From assembly GCA_022842995.1 (NCBI GenBank), contig JALHOM010000006.1:19459-66101 (forward strand): DNA of 46,643 nt. Direction: 5' to 3'. The notes beneath the pieces are model-generated. The model made no database searches and was not told where the DNA came from. It saw only the letters and a list, made by a program, of their open reading frames with translations. Below are positions 9,242-19,154 of this stretch, piece after piece. Origin of the DNA: Candidatus Saccharimonadota bacterium (lineage in GTDB: Bacteria; Patescibacteriota; Saccharimonadia; Saccharimonadales; 2-12-FULL-41-12). Made by a program: the position numbers and the translations under genes. How positions within the stretch are numbered: position 1 is the first letter of the stretch; each line of letters starts with the position of its first letter.

Positions 9242-12130
9242 ATGAAATATAAGCATGGAACACGCCGCAGGGCCAATGAGTACGAAAAAGATCTTGTAAA
9301 TCAGTGGAAGGCCAATAAAACATTCGAAAAATCTATCGAAAACCGGCCAATTGACAACTCTTTTGTGTTTTATGATGGTCCGCCGTTCTTGACTGGAACT
9401 CCTCATCATGGACATCTTCTCATTTCAACAGTTAAAGACAGCGTGGCACGCTACCAAACAATGCAAGGCAAGCGTGTTGAACGTCGCTGGGGCTGGGATT
9501 GTCATGGTCTGCCGGCAGAGGTATTTGTAGAAGGCAAATTAGGTATTAAGAACAAAAAAGAAATCGGCACAAAAATCAGCATCGAAGACTACGTTCGTGA
9601 ATGTCGTTCGGCAATGGTTAAGACGGGGACAGAGTGGGAAGATACCGTTGAGCGCCTCGGCCGATGGGTTGAGTTCAGAGGTGCCTACCAAACCATGGAC
9701 AACGACTATATGGAATCTGTTTGGTGGGCATTCAAAAAACTGTATGAAGACGGCAAAATCTACGAGGGTGAAAAAATCTTAATTTACTGCACCAAAGACG
9801 CTACTCCTATCAGTAAATCTGAAGTGGCTATGGAAAATAGCTATCAAATGGACACCGACCCAAGTGTCTATGTGTATTTTGCACTCGAAGACAGCGACGA
9901 ACTTGTTCTAGCATGGACGACGACGCCGTGGACATTGCCTGCCAATGTTGCAGTAGCGGTACATCCAGAACTGGAATACACTCTACTTGCCTACGGGGAT
10001 AAGAAATTCTATATCGCTACTGAGACGATAGAGCGAGTAATGGTAGACGAGAAAAAACAACCACTGGTTTTTGAGGTAATAAAAAACGTCAAAGGTAGCG
10101 AGCTGGTTGGTAAAAAGTACCATCCGCTTTTTGAGAACAGAGGGCCACAGGCTCACCGGATCTTGGCTGCTGACTTTGTAACATCTTCTGATGGAACCGG
10201 TATCGTTCACGAGGCACCAGCTTACGGTGAAGAAGACTATGAACTCTGCAAAAAAGAGGGAATCCCCGTTATTTCAATAGTCGATGAGAACGGCCACTAC
10301 ACAGAAGGTCGCTGGCAGGATGCCAATATTTGGGAAGTAAACAAAGAAATTGCCAAAAATTTGGTAGAAGAAGGCAAAGCACTTAAGGTCGAATATATCA
10401 GACATGAATATCCTCACTGTCACCGTTGTGGTGAAAAACTGATGTATCGCGCGCACCCGAGTTGGTTTATGGATATCACCGGACAAAAGCAGCAAATGCT
10501 CGATCAAAACCAAACCACATCCTGGATACCGGAACATCTTAAAAATGGTAGGTTCAATAACATCCTAGAATCAGCCCCCGACTGGAATCTTAGTCGTGAT
10601 AGATATTGGGCGACACCAATTCCTGTATGGCGAGGCGTGCGCAATGACGGCACCGAAGTGGTGAAAGTCATCGGATCCTTCGAAGAATTCAAAGAACTGA
10701 CCGGTCTTACTCTGGATGATTACCATCTACCAAACGTTATGGATGTCGAGTTCGAACACGATGGGACAACCCTTCGCCATATCGGTAAAGTGCTGGACTG
10801 CTGGTTCGAAAGCGGCAGTATGCCTTTTGCCCAATTCCACTACCCATTTGAGAACGTAGAAGTATTTGAACGGAGTTTTCCGGCAGATTTCATCACCGAA
10901 GCCATCGACCAAACGAGGGGTTGGTTTTATTCATTAATGGCGGTTAACGTTGGCCTTTTTGGTCAGGCGCCATTTAAGAACGTCATTAGCACAGGACACA
11001 TAAATGCCTCTGATGGCAAAAAACTGAGTAAAAAACTCAAAAACTACACACCTCCGATAGAACTGATGGACAAGGTGTCGGCCGATTCTTTCAGATTCCT
11101 TATGCTCTCCTCTCCATTAACCAGTGGCGAAAACTTTGCCCTTAGCGATAAAGATGTGGTCAATGTCGCCAGGAAGCTGTCTATGGTCTGGAACATGTAC
11201 GACTTCTTTACGATGTATGCAGAGGTAGATGACTGGGAGTGGACTAAATCTCCAGAAAATATCCTCGCAGAAGTTACTAACCCACTAGACAGATGGGTCG
11301 TATCTCGCGTTCACCAACTAGCTGTCGAAGTGAAGGAGTGTATGGACAGCTACCAGATATCTGACGCTACCAAGCCTATATTGGAAGTTATAGATGATGC
11401 GTCGAATTGGTATGTACGTCGTAGTCGACGTCGTTTCTGGAAGTCAGAGGACGATCATGACAAGAACGATGCCTACAAGACCCTGCACTATATTCTAGTG
11501 AAGCTTGCAATTGTCATGGCACCGTTTACGCCGTTTCTTGCTGAAGAACTCTACCAAAAACTAACTGGCGGAGAAAGCGTACATTTGCTTGATTGGCCTA
11601 CTGACAATCAGGTAGACCAAGAGATATTGGATTCAATGGCCAAAACACGAAAAGTCATCGAGACAGGACTTGGCCTCAGAATGTTGAAGTCAGAAACCGA
11701 AGAATCGATCAAGGTGCGCCAGCCTCTCCAAAGCTTGTCGTACACGGGGGCAAAACTTTCTGACGAGTTGGAGCAGATTATCCTCGAAGAAGTAAATGTA
11801 AAAGAAGTTAAGCATTCCAAACCGGAAGACACCGACTTTACGTGCCAGATAGATAAAACACTTACCAAAGAATTAATCCTAGAAGGGAAATCGCGAGAGG
11901 TTATTCGCCTGGTTCAGAACGCTCGCAAAGAAGCAGGACTCCAAGTTGACGACCGGATTGATCTGAGCCTTAAAACAGAGTCCGCAGAGCTGAAACAAGC
12001 GATAGCTGCTCATAAAGATGAAATCATGAACGAAACGCTGGCTTCAAACATGACGCAAGCTGATTACGACTATGTTGCTGACCTATCTGCCGATGGCGAA
12101 AAAATCATTGTTTCACTGCAAAAAAGCTAA
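9242..12130 (+). CDS. ileS: Isoleucyl-tRNA synthetase (eukaryote-like/IleRS2-type signature)
   Basis: YDGPPFLTGTPHHGHLL, GWDCHGLPAE, ASDGKKLSKKLKNYT (KMSKS-like). Confidence 0.95.
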   Translation: MKYKHGTRRRANEYEKDLVNQWKANKTFEKSIENRPIDNSFVFYDGPPFLTGTPHHGHLLISTVKDSVARYQTMQGKRVERRWGWDCHGLPAEVFVEGKLGIKNKKEIGTKISIEDYVRECRSAMVKTGTEWEDTVERLGRWVEFRGAYQTMDNDYMESVWWAFKKLYEDGKIYEGEKILIYCTKDATPISKSEVAMENSYQMDTDPSVYVYFALEDSDELVLAWTTTPWTLPANVAVAVHPELEYTLLAYGDKKFYIATETIERVMVDEKKQPLVFEVIKNVKGSELVGKKYHPLFENRGPQAHRILAADFVTSSDGTGIVHEAPAYGEEDYELCKKEGIPVISIVDENGHYTEGRWQDANIWEVNKEIAKNLVEEGKALKVEYIRHEYPHCHRCGEKLMYRAHPSWFMDITGQKQQMLDQNQTTSWIPEHLKNGRFNNILESAPDWNLSRDRYWATPIPVWRGVRNDGTEVVKVIGSFEEFKELTGLTLDDYHLPNVMDVEFEHDGTTLRHIGKVLDCWFESGSMPFAQFHYPFENVEVFERSFPADFITEAIDQTRGWFYSLMAVNVGLFGQAPFKNVISTGHINASDGKKLSKKLKNYTPPIELMDKVSADSFRFLMLSSPLTSGENFALSDKDVVNVARKLSMVWNMYDFFTMYAEVDDWEWTKSPENILAEVTNPLDRWVVSRVHQLAVEVKECMDSYQISDATKPILEVIDDASNWYVRRSRRRFWKSEDDHDKNDAYKTLHYILVKLAIVMAPFTPFLAEELYQKLTGGESVHLLDWPTDNQVDQEILDSMAKTRKVIETGLGLRMLKSETEESIKVRQPLQSLSYTGAKLSDELEQIILEEVNVKEVKHSKPEDTDFTCQIDKTLTKELILEGKSREVIRLVQNARKEAGLQVDDRIDLSLKTESAELKQAIAAHKDEIMNETLASNMTQADYDYVADLSADGEKIIVSLQKS

Positions 12131-12218
12131 AACCTCATATCCAGCAATATTTGGTTTCCTTGACACGTGGTATATAATACGACATATAAAGGGTGTTACT
12201 CGTGAAAGGAGTAGTTGA

Positions 12219-12545
12219 ATGAACAAGCAACTTAAAGGGTTCATGGATTTTGTGCGCGATCACGGCGTGGTTGGCCTTGCGGTCGGTTTGGCAATTGGTA
12301 CTCAAGTTGGTGCCACAGTCGAAACAATTGTTAAAGGTTTAATCGATCCACTCGTCGGATTCATTATCGGAGACACAGAAGGACTATCAGCTGCAGCATT
12401 TACGCTTACCGCTGGTGACCGCTCAATGACTATCATGTGGGGTGCAGTTCTGTCCGCCATGATCACTCTTTTGGCTGTTTCTGCTTTGATCTACTACGTT
12501 GTCATGGGTCTCAAGCTGGACAAAGTCGACAAGAAAAAAGCTTAA
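12219..12545 (+). CDS. mscL: Large-conductance mechanosensitive channel family protein
   Basis: GFMDFVRDHGVVGLAVGLAIGTQVGATVETIVKGLIDPLVGFIIG; two TM segments; RBS aaaggag. Confidence 0.8.
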   Translation: MNKQLKGFMDFVRDHGVVGLAVGLAIGTQVGATVETIVKGLIDPLVGFIIGDTEGLSAAAFTLTAGDRSMTIMWGAVLSAMITLLAVSALIYYVVMGLKLDKVDKKKA

Positions 12546-12568
12546 TTTCTAAATCAATACAAAATAAT

Positions 12569-12625
12569 AAACTCCTAGAAGCTCTACCTCGCATAGCGAG
12601 GAAGCCACAGGAGTTTATTTTTTTA
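12569..12625. terminator. Bidirectional terminator between convergent genes
   Basis: AAACTCCT...CCTCGC-ata-GCGAGG...AGGAGTTT followed by T-run, between convergent mscL and the 12615 ORF. Confidence 0.75.
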
Positions 12626-13448
12626 TATGTCGAAGAAACCCAAGAAGTGCCAATACGGAAAAAAGAATCATCCCGACCGCAAGTACACCTAGTAGCGTAT
12701 TCTTTCTGGAATTGTCTGTGACATTTGGCGTTGAATCGCTAGATGAATTGTTTACCGTGGTCTGTGGTGAGTTCGGTTCCGTAGGAGTGCTTTGGCCCTG
12801 TTCGAGTGACGTGGTGTTTTGTATGCATGGGTAACTCTTGCCAAGTTCTGTGAGTGGTGAATTATCGGGCACTCGACGAATAGACATCACGTCAAAGCCA
12901 TTTTTGAAATCGAGCGACCGTGCTGTTTGCCACCATAAATCGAGTGAGCGCTGGTAGCCATTCACTGGACCGCCTCCTTGGCCAACATCGAGTTTTTCAG
13001 CAACTAAACATTTTCCTCGATAGCTAATCTCTATTTTTGCACCCAGTGGTAAATCACCGAGTGCAGAAAAATCTTTTGCCGATGGGTCGGTACTTAACTC
13101 AGCAAAACTAACTCGGTTGTGTAACTTAGTTCCTTCGACAAAACCTTCGCCATTGTCGTCGCTGCAGGTGGGCGAAAGTTCCCCCGATAATGATTGTGCG
13201 CTAAATTCACCACCCCGTACTCTGTCGCATTGATCTTTATTGTCGATTATCCAGGCTTTTTTTGATTCATCCCAGTTGCCGCCATAATACGTAGTTCCGA
13301 CTAAAGTAGGCTCGGTAGTTACATTGATGGCCTGTGTTTCGGATAGCAAAAAATACCCAGTGATCAAACAAACAAACCCTACAATTAGCCCAAGGATTTT
13401 CACCGACATCCAACCATCATACCATTTACGGAGAGAATGAGCGGTCAT
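12615..13448 (-). CDS. Membrane-anchored protein with RlpA/3D-like double-psi beta-barrel region
   Basis: DLPLGAKIEISYRGKCLVAEKLDVGQGGGPVNGYQRSLDLWWQTARSLDF resembles DPBB; TM segments at both ends; ATGA overlap with upstream gene. Confidence 0.55.
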   Translation of the reverse strand: MTAHSLRKWYDGWMSVKILGLIVGFVCLITGYFLLSETQAINVTTEPTLVGTTYYGGNWDESKKAWIIDNKDQCDRVRGGEFSAQSLSGELSPTCSDDNGEGFVEGTKLHNRVSFAELSTDPSAKDFSALGDLPLGAKIEISYRGKCLVAEKLDVGQGGGPVNGYQRSLDLWWQTARSLDFKNGFDVMSIRRVPDNSPLTELGKSYPCIQNTTSLEQGQSTPTEPNSPQTTVNNSSSDSTPNVTDNSRKNTLLGVLAVGMILFSVLALLGFLRHIKK

Positions 13449-16400
13449 TGCACTGAGGCCGTCCGCTTTAACGTACCCCAGCCGTGCATAGTTCCTCGTA
13501 GTGCCCGCAGAAACGACACGAGGGTTGCATAGCTGAGTATTGTTTTGTAGATAATAATGTAAAACGGCAAAATCAGCACAAGTTTCATTGCTGATTTACG
13601 AGATTGAGCATCCCTGAAGATGGCAAAGATCGTGGTTGCAATTTCCAGGATTATAATGCTGCTAGAGACTGCGACAAAACCTGGGTTCGTTATGAACTCC
13701 AGTTCAGCAGGGACCGGAAGGGTCATTCCAAGGATAAAGTAGGCCAAAATAGTCAACGAGAATACCAAAAGAACAGGGAAGAAGATCGCACCTACTAGCT
13801 CGATATAAAACATTGGCAAACCGACATATCCGAGTAGCTTGTAACGGTAATTGAACAGGCCTCGACTATGTTTAAATAATGCCTGCATATTCCCGAGCTG
13901 CCAGCGTGTGCGCTGTGTCATGAGCTGTGATACTTTTTCGGGAGCCTCGGTCCGTGCGCCAATGTTAGAGATATACTTGACGCGGTAACCGGCTGCTATT
14001 ACCTTCATCGTGGCGTCAGCGTCTTCTGCTAACGTGTCGTTGGTAAAGCCTCCAATTTTCATTAACACATCACGCCTCCATAGCCCAAGCGCTCCAGGTA
14101 CGACAATGATACTATTTATCAAGTCCTGAGCAGTCTTTATGAACATGTGCGACATACTGTATTCGATAAACTGGGATCGAGTAAGCAAATTATGGTCATT
14201 ACCAACTTTGATATTGCCCGCGATAGCTCCTATCATCGGATCTTTGACTGCTTCTTTGGCGAAGCGTTCCAGAGCGTCGGGGGCAAAAACAGTATCGGCA
14301 TCACAGAAAATCAGCCAGCGGTTACGCGTTTTTCTTATGGCGAGGCTGAGGGCGTTCGCCTTGCCGCCGTTCGGAATATCGATCACTGAAAGTCGTTTAT
14401 CTTTTCGAGCGTAGGCCTTCAGAATTTTGAGAGTATTATCTTTCGAACCATCGTTGATGACCACGATCTTAAACTTTTTGTATGTGTTATTAAAAAGCGC
14501 CTCGATGGTCTTGCCGATTACGGCCTCTTCGTTGTAGCAAGCGATAATAACCGCTACCGTTGGTAAACGCCTTGACGGTCGATAACGTTTCGTCCGAGAA
14601 AGCTGGATACGCCGAAATAAATGATATGCCAGCGTCCCAAATAACATCCAGGCATATTTCAATATGGCAAACCCGAGGATCACTAAGTTCACATATATAA
14701 CAGCCCTGGCCCAGCCGTCGCGAAGCGTTAAAGCACGGTAAGTCGTCGTTACGCCGGCAACTTGAGGTTCGGATTCGGTGAGTTGATCGACTCTAACGAT
14801 CTCGATATTTTTGGATTTTAAGTACTGGATAACTCGGGGAAGGGCTTCGAAAGTTATTTCTGGACGTGAGTGTATGTCATGGAAGAGTATTTGAGAATAC
14901 GATCCGTTGGAGGCTTCTATATCGCGAATTACTTTTTGTACAACTTCATCAGCACTGCCGAGTTCCCAGTCTTTGGAGTCGATATCGTACTCGCTAGAAA
15001 GCAGTCCGAATTGTTGTAGCATCGCCAGGTACTCTATCTCGTTGGAGGTGTTGATCGGCCCATTATCGCTATAGGGTTTCCGGAAGTATTTTGGTGTTTC
15101 ACCAGTCACATCCTTGATGATTTTATTTGTCGCTTCAATTTGGTTGGCCTGACTTTTAGCGTCAATTTTGCTGAATATTGGGTGAGAAAAGGAATGGTTT
15201 TCTAACTCATGCCCACGAGTAACAATCTCGCGGGCTGTGCTTGGACTGGCGCGGACTTTTTCTCCAAGAGCAAAGAAAGTGCCTTTAACCCCATTGCTAT
15301 CGAGGATGTCGAGTACTTTACGGGTTGTAACGGGGTGAGGGCCATCATCAAAAGTGAGTGCAATTTTATTTTGTTTTTTGCCAGAAGCTACAACAACGGG
15401 ATCAATGCCGTTTGATTGAAGCTGGCTAGAAATAACCAGCTTGTCGGAGTTATAGGCGAGAGTCCGCGTTCCGGGGGTTCCGGTATTTTCGACTTTAAAG
15501 ACTTGTCCAGCTCCTTGCTTGGTGACTTTTTGCGAGCCGGTAACTTGTTTTGTTAAGACGTGATCTACTTTAGTTGCGTCAAAGTATCCAGACAAGACAT
15601 TCCAAATGCTATACTCCTCGAAGCCCGGGTTAGCTACGGCATATTGCAGCCGACTAACCGCATTATGAGCAGACTTTTCGGCTTCGGATAACCGCATGAA
15701 ATTATAGCCACTAACAGCGTCGTATATGACGTGACGAGAAGTCGCCGTATCTAGCTTAATCGGGCCATCGCTTCGCTCGGAAATATTTCTATCTATCAGC
15801 GAATCTTGTACAGAAGAATATTCAACACTTCTGTTATATTGATTGGGGTCTGCAAAATCAAGGCGACTGCTGACTGTAGGTAGCTCGAGGATGATCTGGC
15901 CGGGTATTGTATACAGTTTTTTCGCTAACGTTTGGTAGGAGCCGCGCGAAGATGCGTCGTAGTTTTGCGAGATGTATACGACATCGAATTGATTGGCTTC
16001 TCCCAAGATAATATCGTTATGGTCGCCAGACTTTAGCATCAGTCCAAAAGACAACTGATGGGCATCGAGTTTGTTTTTTGTCGATACAACCCACGCAGAG
16101 AGCTTGGAGATATCATCAGGAGAGGTCACCATACGAGAATCAAGCTCAATTGCAAGTCCGTGCCCGTGTGCTGCACGAATGTCATTAATTATGTTTTCGA
16201 GAGTCGTTGAGTCGATCAACTGATGTAGACGTGAGTCAATCTCGGGCTTAGATTTCCTCTCGAGAGGGAGATCAGTGTATCGTTTACTGCTTAGGATGAA
16301 GTATTTGTTATATGAAACAACTTTATTTTCGCTTAAAAACTCAATATCGTCATTCAGTGAAATGTAATATTCTGGTGACTCGTATCCATTTGAGTTCAAA

Positions 16401-16684
16401 ATGTACCGAGGAACCATAACAGTCTTTACTTTTGATATCTGTGCACTTGCAATTGAATAGGCCCTTTCGTGGTTGTCGTTATATAGCATAGCCATAGGCA
16501 TGTCTGCATGGGCCACGATGGTGTCATTGCGGGCAATATTGCTGATCCGGTTCAACTTATTAACCGAATACGTTATCAGAACGGCAGACGAAAGAGTGAA
16601 GGCAATAAATAATAAGAGCGCCAGATTAATAATCTTTTTACGACGCCCAGATTCATCAACAAATATCTGGTGCTTACCTGCCAT
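13445..16684 (-). CDS. Fusion: N-terminal extracellular glycosidase-like region + NodB polysaccharide deacetylase + membrane GT2 glycosyltransferase
   Basis: NodB motifs TFDDGPHP and HSFSHP; GT2 motifs IIACYNEEAVIGKTIEAL, VINDGSKDNTL, FCDADT, AEDADAT, QRTRW; multiple TM. Confidence 0.9.
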   Translation of the reverse strand: MAGKHQIFVDESGRRKKIINLALLLFIAFTLSSAVLITYSVNKLNRISNIARNDTIVAHADMPMAMLYNDNHERAYSIASAQISKVKTVMVPRYILNSNGYESPEYYISLNDDIEFLSENKVVSYNKYFILSSKRYTDLPLERKSKPEIDSRLHQLIDSTTLENIINDIRAAHGHGLAIELDSRMVTSPDDISKLSAWVVSTKNKLDAHQLSFGLMLKSGDHNDIILGEANQFDVVYISQNYDASSRGSYQTLAKKLYTIPGQIILELPTVSSRLDFADPNQYNRSVEYSSVQDSLIDRNISERSDGPIKLDTATSRHVIYDAVSGYNFMRLSEAEKSAHNAVSRLQYAVANPGFEEYSIWNVLSGYFDATKVDHVLTKQVTGSQKVTKQGAGQVFKVENTGTPGTRTLAYNSDKLVISSQLQSNGIDPVVVASGKKQNKIALTFDDGPHPVTTRKVLDILDSNGVKGTFFALGEKVRASPSTAREIVTRGHELENHSFSHPIFSKIDAKSQANQIEATNKIIKDVTGETPKYFRKPYSDNGPINTSNEIEYLAMLQQFGLLSSEYDIDSKDWELGSADEVVQKVIRDIEASNGSYSQILFHDIHSRPEITFEALPRVIQYLKSKNIEIVRVDQLTESEPQVAGVTTTYRALTLRDGWARAVIYVNLVILGFAILKYAWMLFGTLAYHLFRRIQLSRTKRYRPSRRLPTVAVIIACYNEEAVIGKTIEALFNNTYKKFKIVVINDGSKDNTLKILKAYARKDKRLSVIDIPNGGKANALSLAIRKTRNRWLIFCDADTVFAPDALERFAKEAVKDPMIGAIAGNIKVGNDHNLLTRSQFIEYSMSHMFIKTAQDLINSIIVVPGALGLWRRDVLMKIGGFTNDTLAEDADATMKVIAAGYRVKYISNIGARTEAPEKVSQLMTQRTRWQLGNMQALFKHSRGLFNYRYKLLGYVGLPMFYIELVGAIFFPVLLVFSLTILAYFILGMTLPVPAELEFITNPGFVAVSSSIIILEIATTIFAIFRDAQSRKSAMKLVLILPFYIIIYKTILSYATLVSFLRALRGTMHGWGTLKRTASVQ

Positions 16685-16839
16685 TTCCCCATACGCTTTC
16701 GTCTCTTAAGCGTTACTACTGATACTATATTCTGAAAATGACAATTAAGCTATTGCTTTACAACAGTTTACTTCATTTCACAACGATGTTGTGTACAACT
16801 GTACAAGTCGAGTCGATGATTAGATTTCTTAGTAAAATG

Positions 16840-17079
16840 CAGGTTCCTTATTGACGTACGATGTCCGTGTCCCGGAAGAATTATTAGTCTGACGATAACG
16901 AACAGGCCGGTAAGCTTCCCGACACGCCAAAAGACGCAAAGCTATATATTTTCTGCCGTAGTGGCAACCGTTCCGCGGAAGCAGCTGATCTACTCAAGCA
17001 AGCGGGCTTTACTAACGTAGTTGATTTGGGCGGACTCAGCGACGTTCAAAAAATCGGCGGAAAATTATCGAAAGGGTAG
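16840..17079 (+). pseudogene. Degraded rhodanese-domain protein
   Basis: In-frame remnant ...LPDTPKDAKLYIFCRSGNRSAEAADLLKQAGFTNVVDLGGLSDVQKIGGKLSKG* with active-site CRSGNRS; 5' portion (DVRVPEE) lies in other frames. Confidence 0.75.
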
Positions 17080-17091
17080 AGGGGGGTTACT

Positions 17092-17211
17092 ATGAAGATA
17101 GCTGCGTACAGCTCCGCAACTTGTCCGTACTGCGTGATGCTCAAAAGATGACTAAAAGATATTATGCTCGAGTTTACCGAATACAATGAAATCCTAATTG
17201 AGCTGAAGTAG
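17092..17211 (+). pseudogene. Truncated glutaredoxin-like gene with in-frame TGA
   Basis: MKIAAYSSATCPYCVMLKR*LKDIMLEFTEYNEILIELK*; CPYC motif. Confidence 0.65.
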
Positions 17212-17507
17212 ATTGTCTATATAGTCCAGTTTATTTCAAATTGATATATAGAACAGCTGCGTGAAGAGCGCAGAGTATTTCTATCAATAGGCCCCGAGGT
17301 CATTCACAGTACTGGATTTTACGTTGGAATATATTCTGGATTTAAACCAGTAGCTTAAGTGGGGTCACGTCTTGGTACTGGTCCGGATAAAATAGACAAT
17401 AATACACCGCCCTTCTCAAATAGACGAAGAATTTACGCATAAAATCCGATTAACTGCCTCAATAAGATATGAAGCAATTTGCCAGCTAGACCAAATTTTT
17501 TGAGTAG

Positions 17508-18305
17508 TTAGTCATACTTAAAAACGGGCCAATTACCGCTGTAGCCTCTCCGATTGTTATTGGTTTTTGCATGATCTACATTGCAAACTAGACGTAATGA
17601 GGCAGCCTTTGGCATAGGGAGTATAACTCGCTGAGGGACAACACCCGGCATCATATCAAACATGTACGTGTAAGTACCTTTGAACGGTCGCGATACTAGA
17701 TCGCTTTCAGCTGATCGATCAGGCCTTACGCAATGTATCCAATTGGTCTGAGCAATAGGCATGGCCATCGATATTTTATCGCCAAAACCACGTCGCAATA
17801 GCCTGGCATTGTAATCTCTCCGTCGTTCCATGTATACGTACGATTTAGGCGAGAAGCGTGAGGTGATGAGTGTTTCGGGCGTTACTACAAAATCTTGTCT
17901 TGCGTTTGGGTTATTCCTTGTACCGATCCGGTCGATAAGAGTTACCTCCTCTACTCTCTCAAGACCTTGGCCAGTACAATGGCTTGTGCCACTCCTCGTG
18001 TAAAAAGATAGGCCAGCTGGCCAGCCTTGCAGGGGAACTAAAGGAAATGGCTCGATAGACGGCAGCATACCAGAAAGCCGACATTTAATTTCTAGTTCTC
18101 GCCCTGTATTATCCTTAAAAGCAATTGGGGTATTGTTTTTCAAATGTACAGCACCAGGAAAAGCATACGGATCATGCCTATTGATTTTCCAGACTTGCTG
18201 AGCAACAGCATCTGTCGGTGTTCCAACCATAATGAGCGAAGATAAAACAAACCCAGTAGCAGCGAGAGGGCATCTATTTCCAAAAATGAATTCAGGTTGT
18301 TTCAT
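17508..18305 (-). CDS. Secreted protein of unknown function, IPT/TIG-like motif family (P1)
   Basis: N-terminal signal-like segment ending AVAQ; CTGQGLERVEEVTLIDR...DFVVTPETLITSRFSP; several Cys. Confidence 0.7.
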   Translation of the reverse strand: MKQPEFIFGNRCPLAATGFVLSSLIMVGTPTDAVAQQVWKINRHDPYAFPGAVHLKNNTPIAFKDNTGRELEIKCRLSGMLPSIEPFPLVPLQGWPAGLSFYTRSGTSHCTGQGLERVEEVTLIDRIGTRNNPNARQDFVVTPETLITSRFSPKSYVYMERRRDYNARLLRRGFGDKISMAMPIAQTNWIHCVRPDRSAESDLVSRPFKGTYTYMFDMMPGVVPQRVILPMPKAASLRLVCNVDHAKTNNNRRGYSGNWPVFKYD

Positions 18306-18763
18306 ATCATTCCTTTCAACGACATTGATTCTTGATCAAAAAAAACTAAATCTATGCTTCAGAATCAGCCTAACATCATGCCTATTTAATCAATGCGAAT
18401 TAATATACCATCTACCACCAGCATTGTCATTCACTTCGTAATGGGTTCAGTTTACTACTCCGGAACATAGCGTAATTCTAGGTAAGCTTGTGGCGAGGTG
18501 AACCAGCTTGGCTGGTTCTCCCGAGTTATCTAATCGAAGAGATCGAGCCTGAGGTTTTTGGTCAGCACACATCCATAGAGTTTGCGAGAATGTCACTTCT
18601 GAACAGAAGTGTTTGATATTTTCCAAACTTTATTGCGAATTATTTTTACAAATAAGGGATTTTATCTGTTAAGCACACAAAATTCGCGAAGATAATTGCA
18701 AAAAATGTAACTGAATTTCACCAAATTTTAGGAGGCCAGAAATGACTAACCAAACCGTAAAAA

Positions 18764-18790
18764 AAGACCCTCATAACAAGGGTCGTCTAA
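18764..18790 (-). terminator. Rho-independent terminator of tRNA-Trp
   Basis: Minus strand ACCCT-tgttatg-AGGGT-CTTTTTTT. Confidence 0.7.
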
Positions 18791-18816
18791 CACTACTCGA
18801 ACGTAGCCGTTCTATA

Positions 18817-18891
18817 TGGCAGGGGCACGTGGAATCGAACCACGATCTAAGGTTTTGGAGACCTTTATACTAACCGTTGTACTATGCCCCT
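18817..18891 (-). tRNA. tRNA-Trp (CCA)
   Basis: AGGGGCATAGTACAACGGTTAGTATAAAGGTCTCCAAAACCTTAGATCGTGGTTCGATTCCACGTGCCCCTGCCA. Confidence 0.95.
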
Positions 18892-19138
18892 ATGGCTGGT
18901 CAATTCTTGAAAGCAATGCTTTAGTTGCTGAACGACTTCTTTTTAAAGTATTTTCACGTTTACGAGCCTGCGCCTCATTGTCGTATGCTTCGTAATAGCG
19001 TAATTTTAATGGCAAGTATGGTTTGGTCGACGAGACTAATCCTGAACTATGTTGCAGAATCCTATTTTTTAAATCCTTCGTAAAACCATAGTAATGCCAA
19101 GTTTTATCCCGAGACTCTAATAGGTATACGTACCACAT
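18890..19138 (-). CDS. GIY-YIG nuclease-domain protein
   Basis: MWYVYLLESRDKTWHYYGFTKDLKNRILQHSSGLVSSTKPYLPLKLRYYE; stop TAG shares two bases with the tRNA-Trp 5' end. Confidence 0.85.
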   Translation of the reverse strand: MWYVYLLESRDKTWHYYGFTKDLKNRILQHSSGLVSSTKPYLPLKLRYYEAYDNEAQARKRENTLKRSRSATKALLSRIDQP

Positions 19139-19154
19139 CGGTATAGATTATCGT

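Noticed and set aside
17092-17211. Evidence for UGA recoding from the glutaredoxin-like TGA
   Set aside because: Other genes in the window end in TGA at sensible positions (for example dcd and recR), and the fragment is truncated as well; decay is simpler
18735-18875. Small plus-strand ORF (MTNQTVKKDPHNKGRL...) after AGGAGG
   Set aside because: Runs through the tRNA-Trp terminator and antisense to the tRNA itself; RBS likely coincidental
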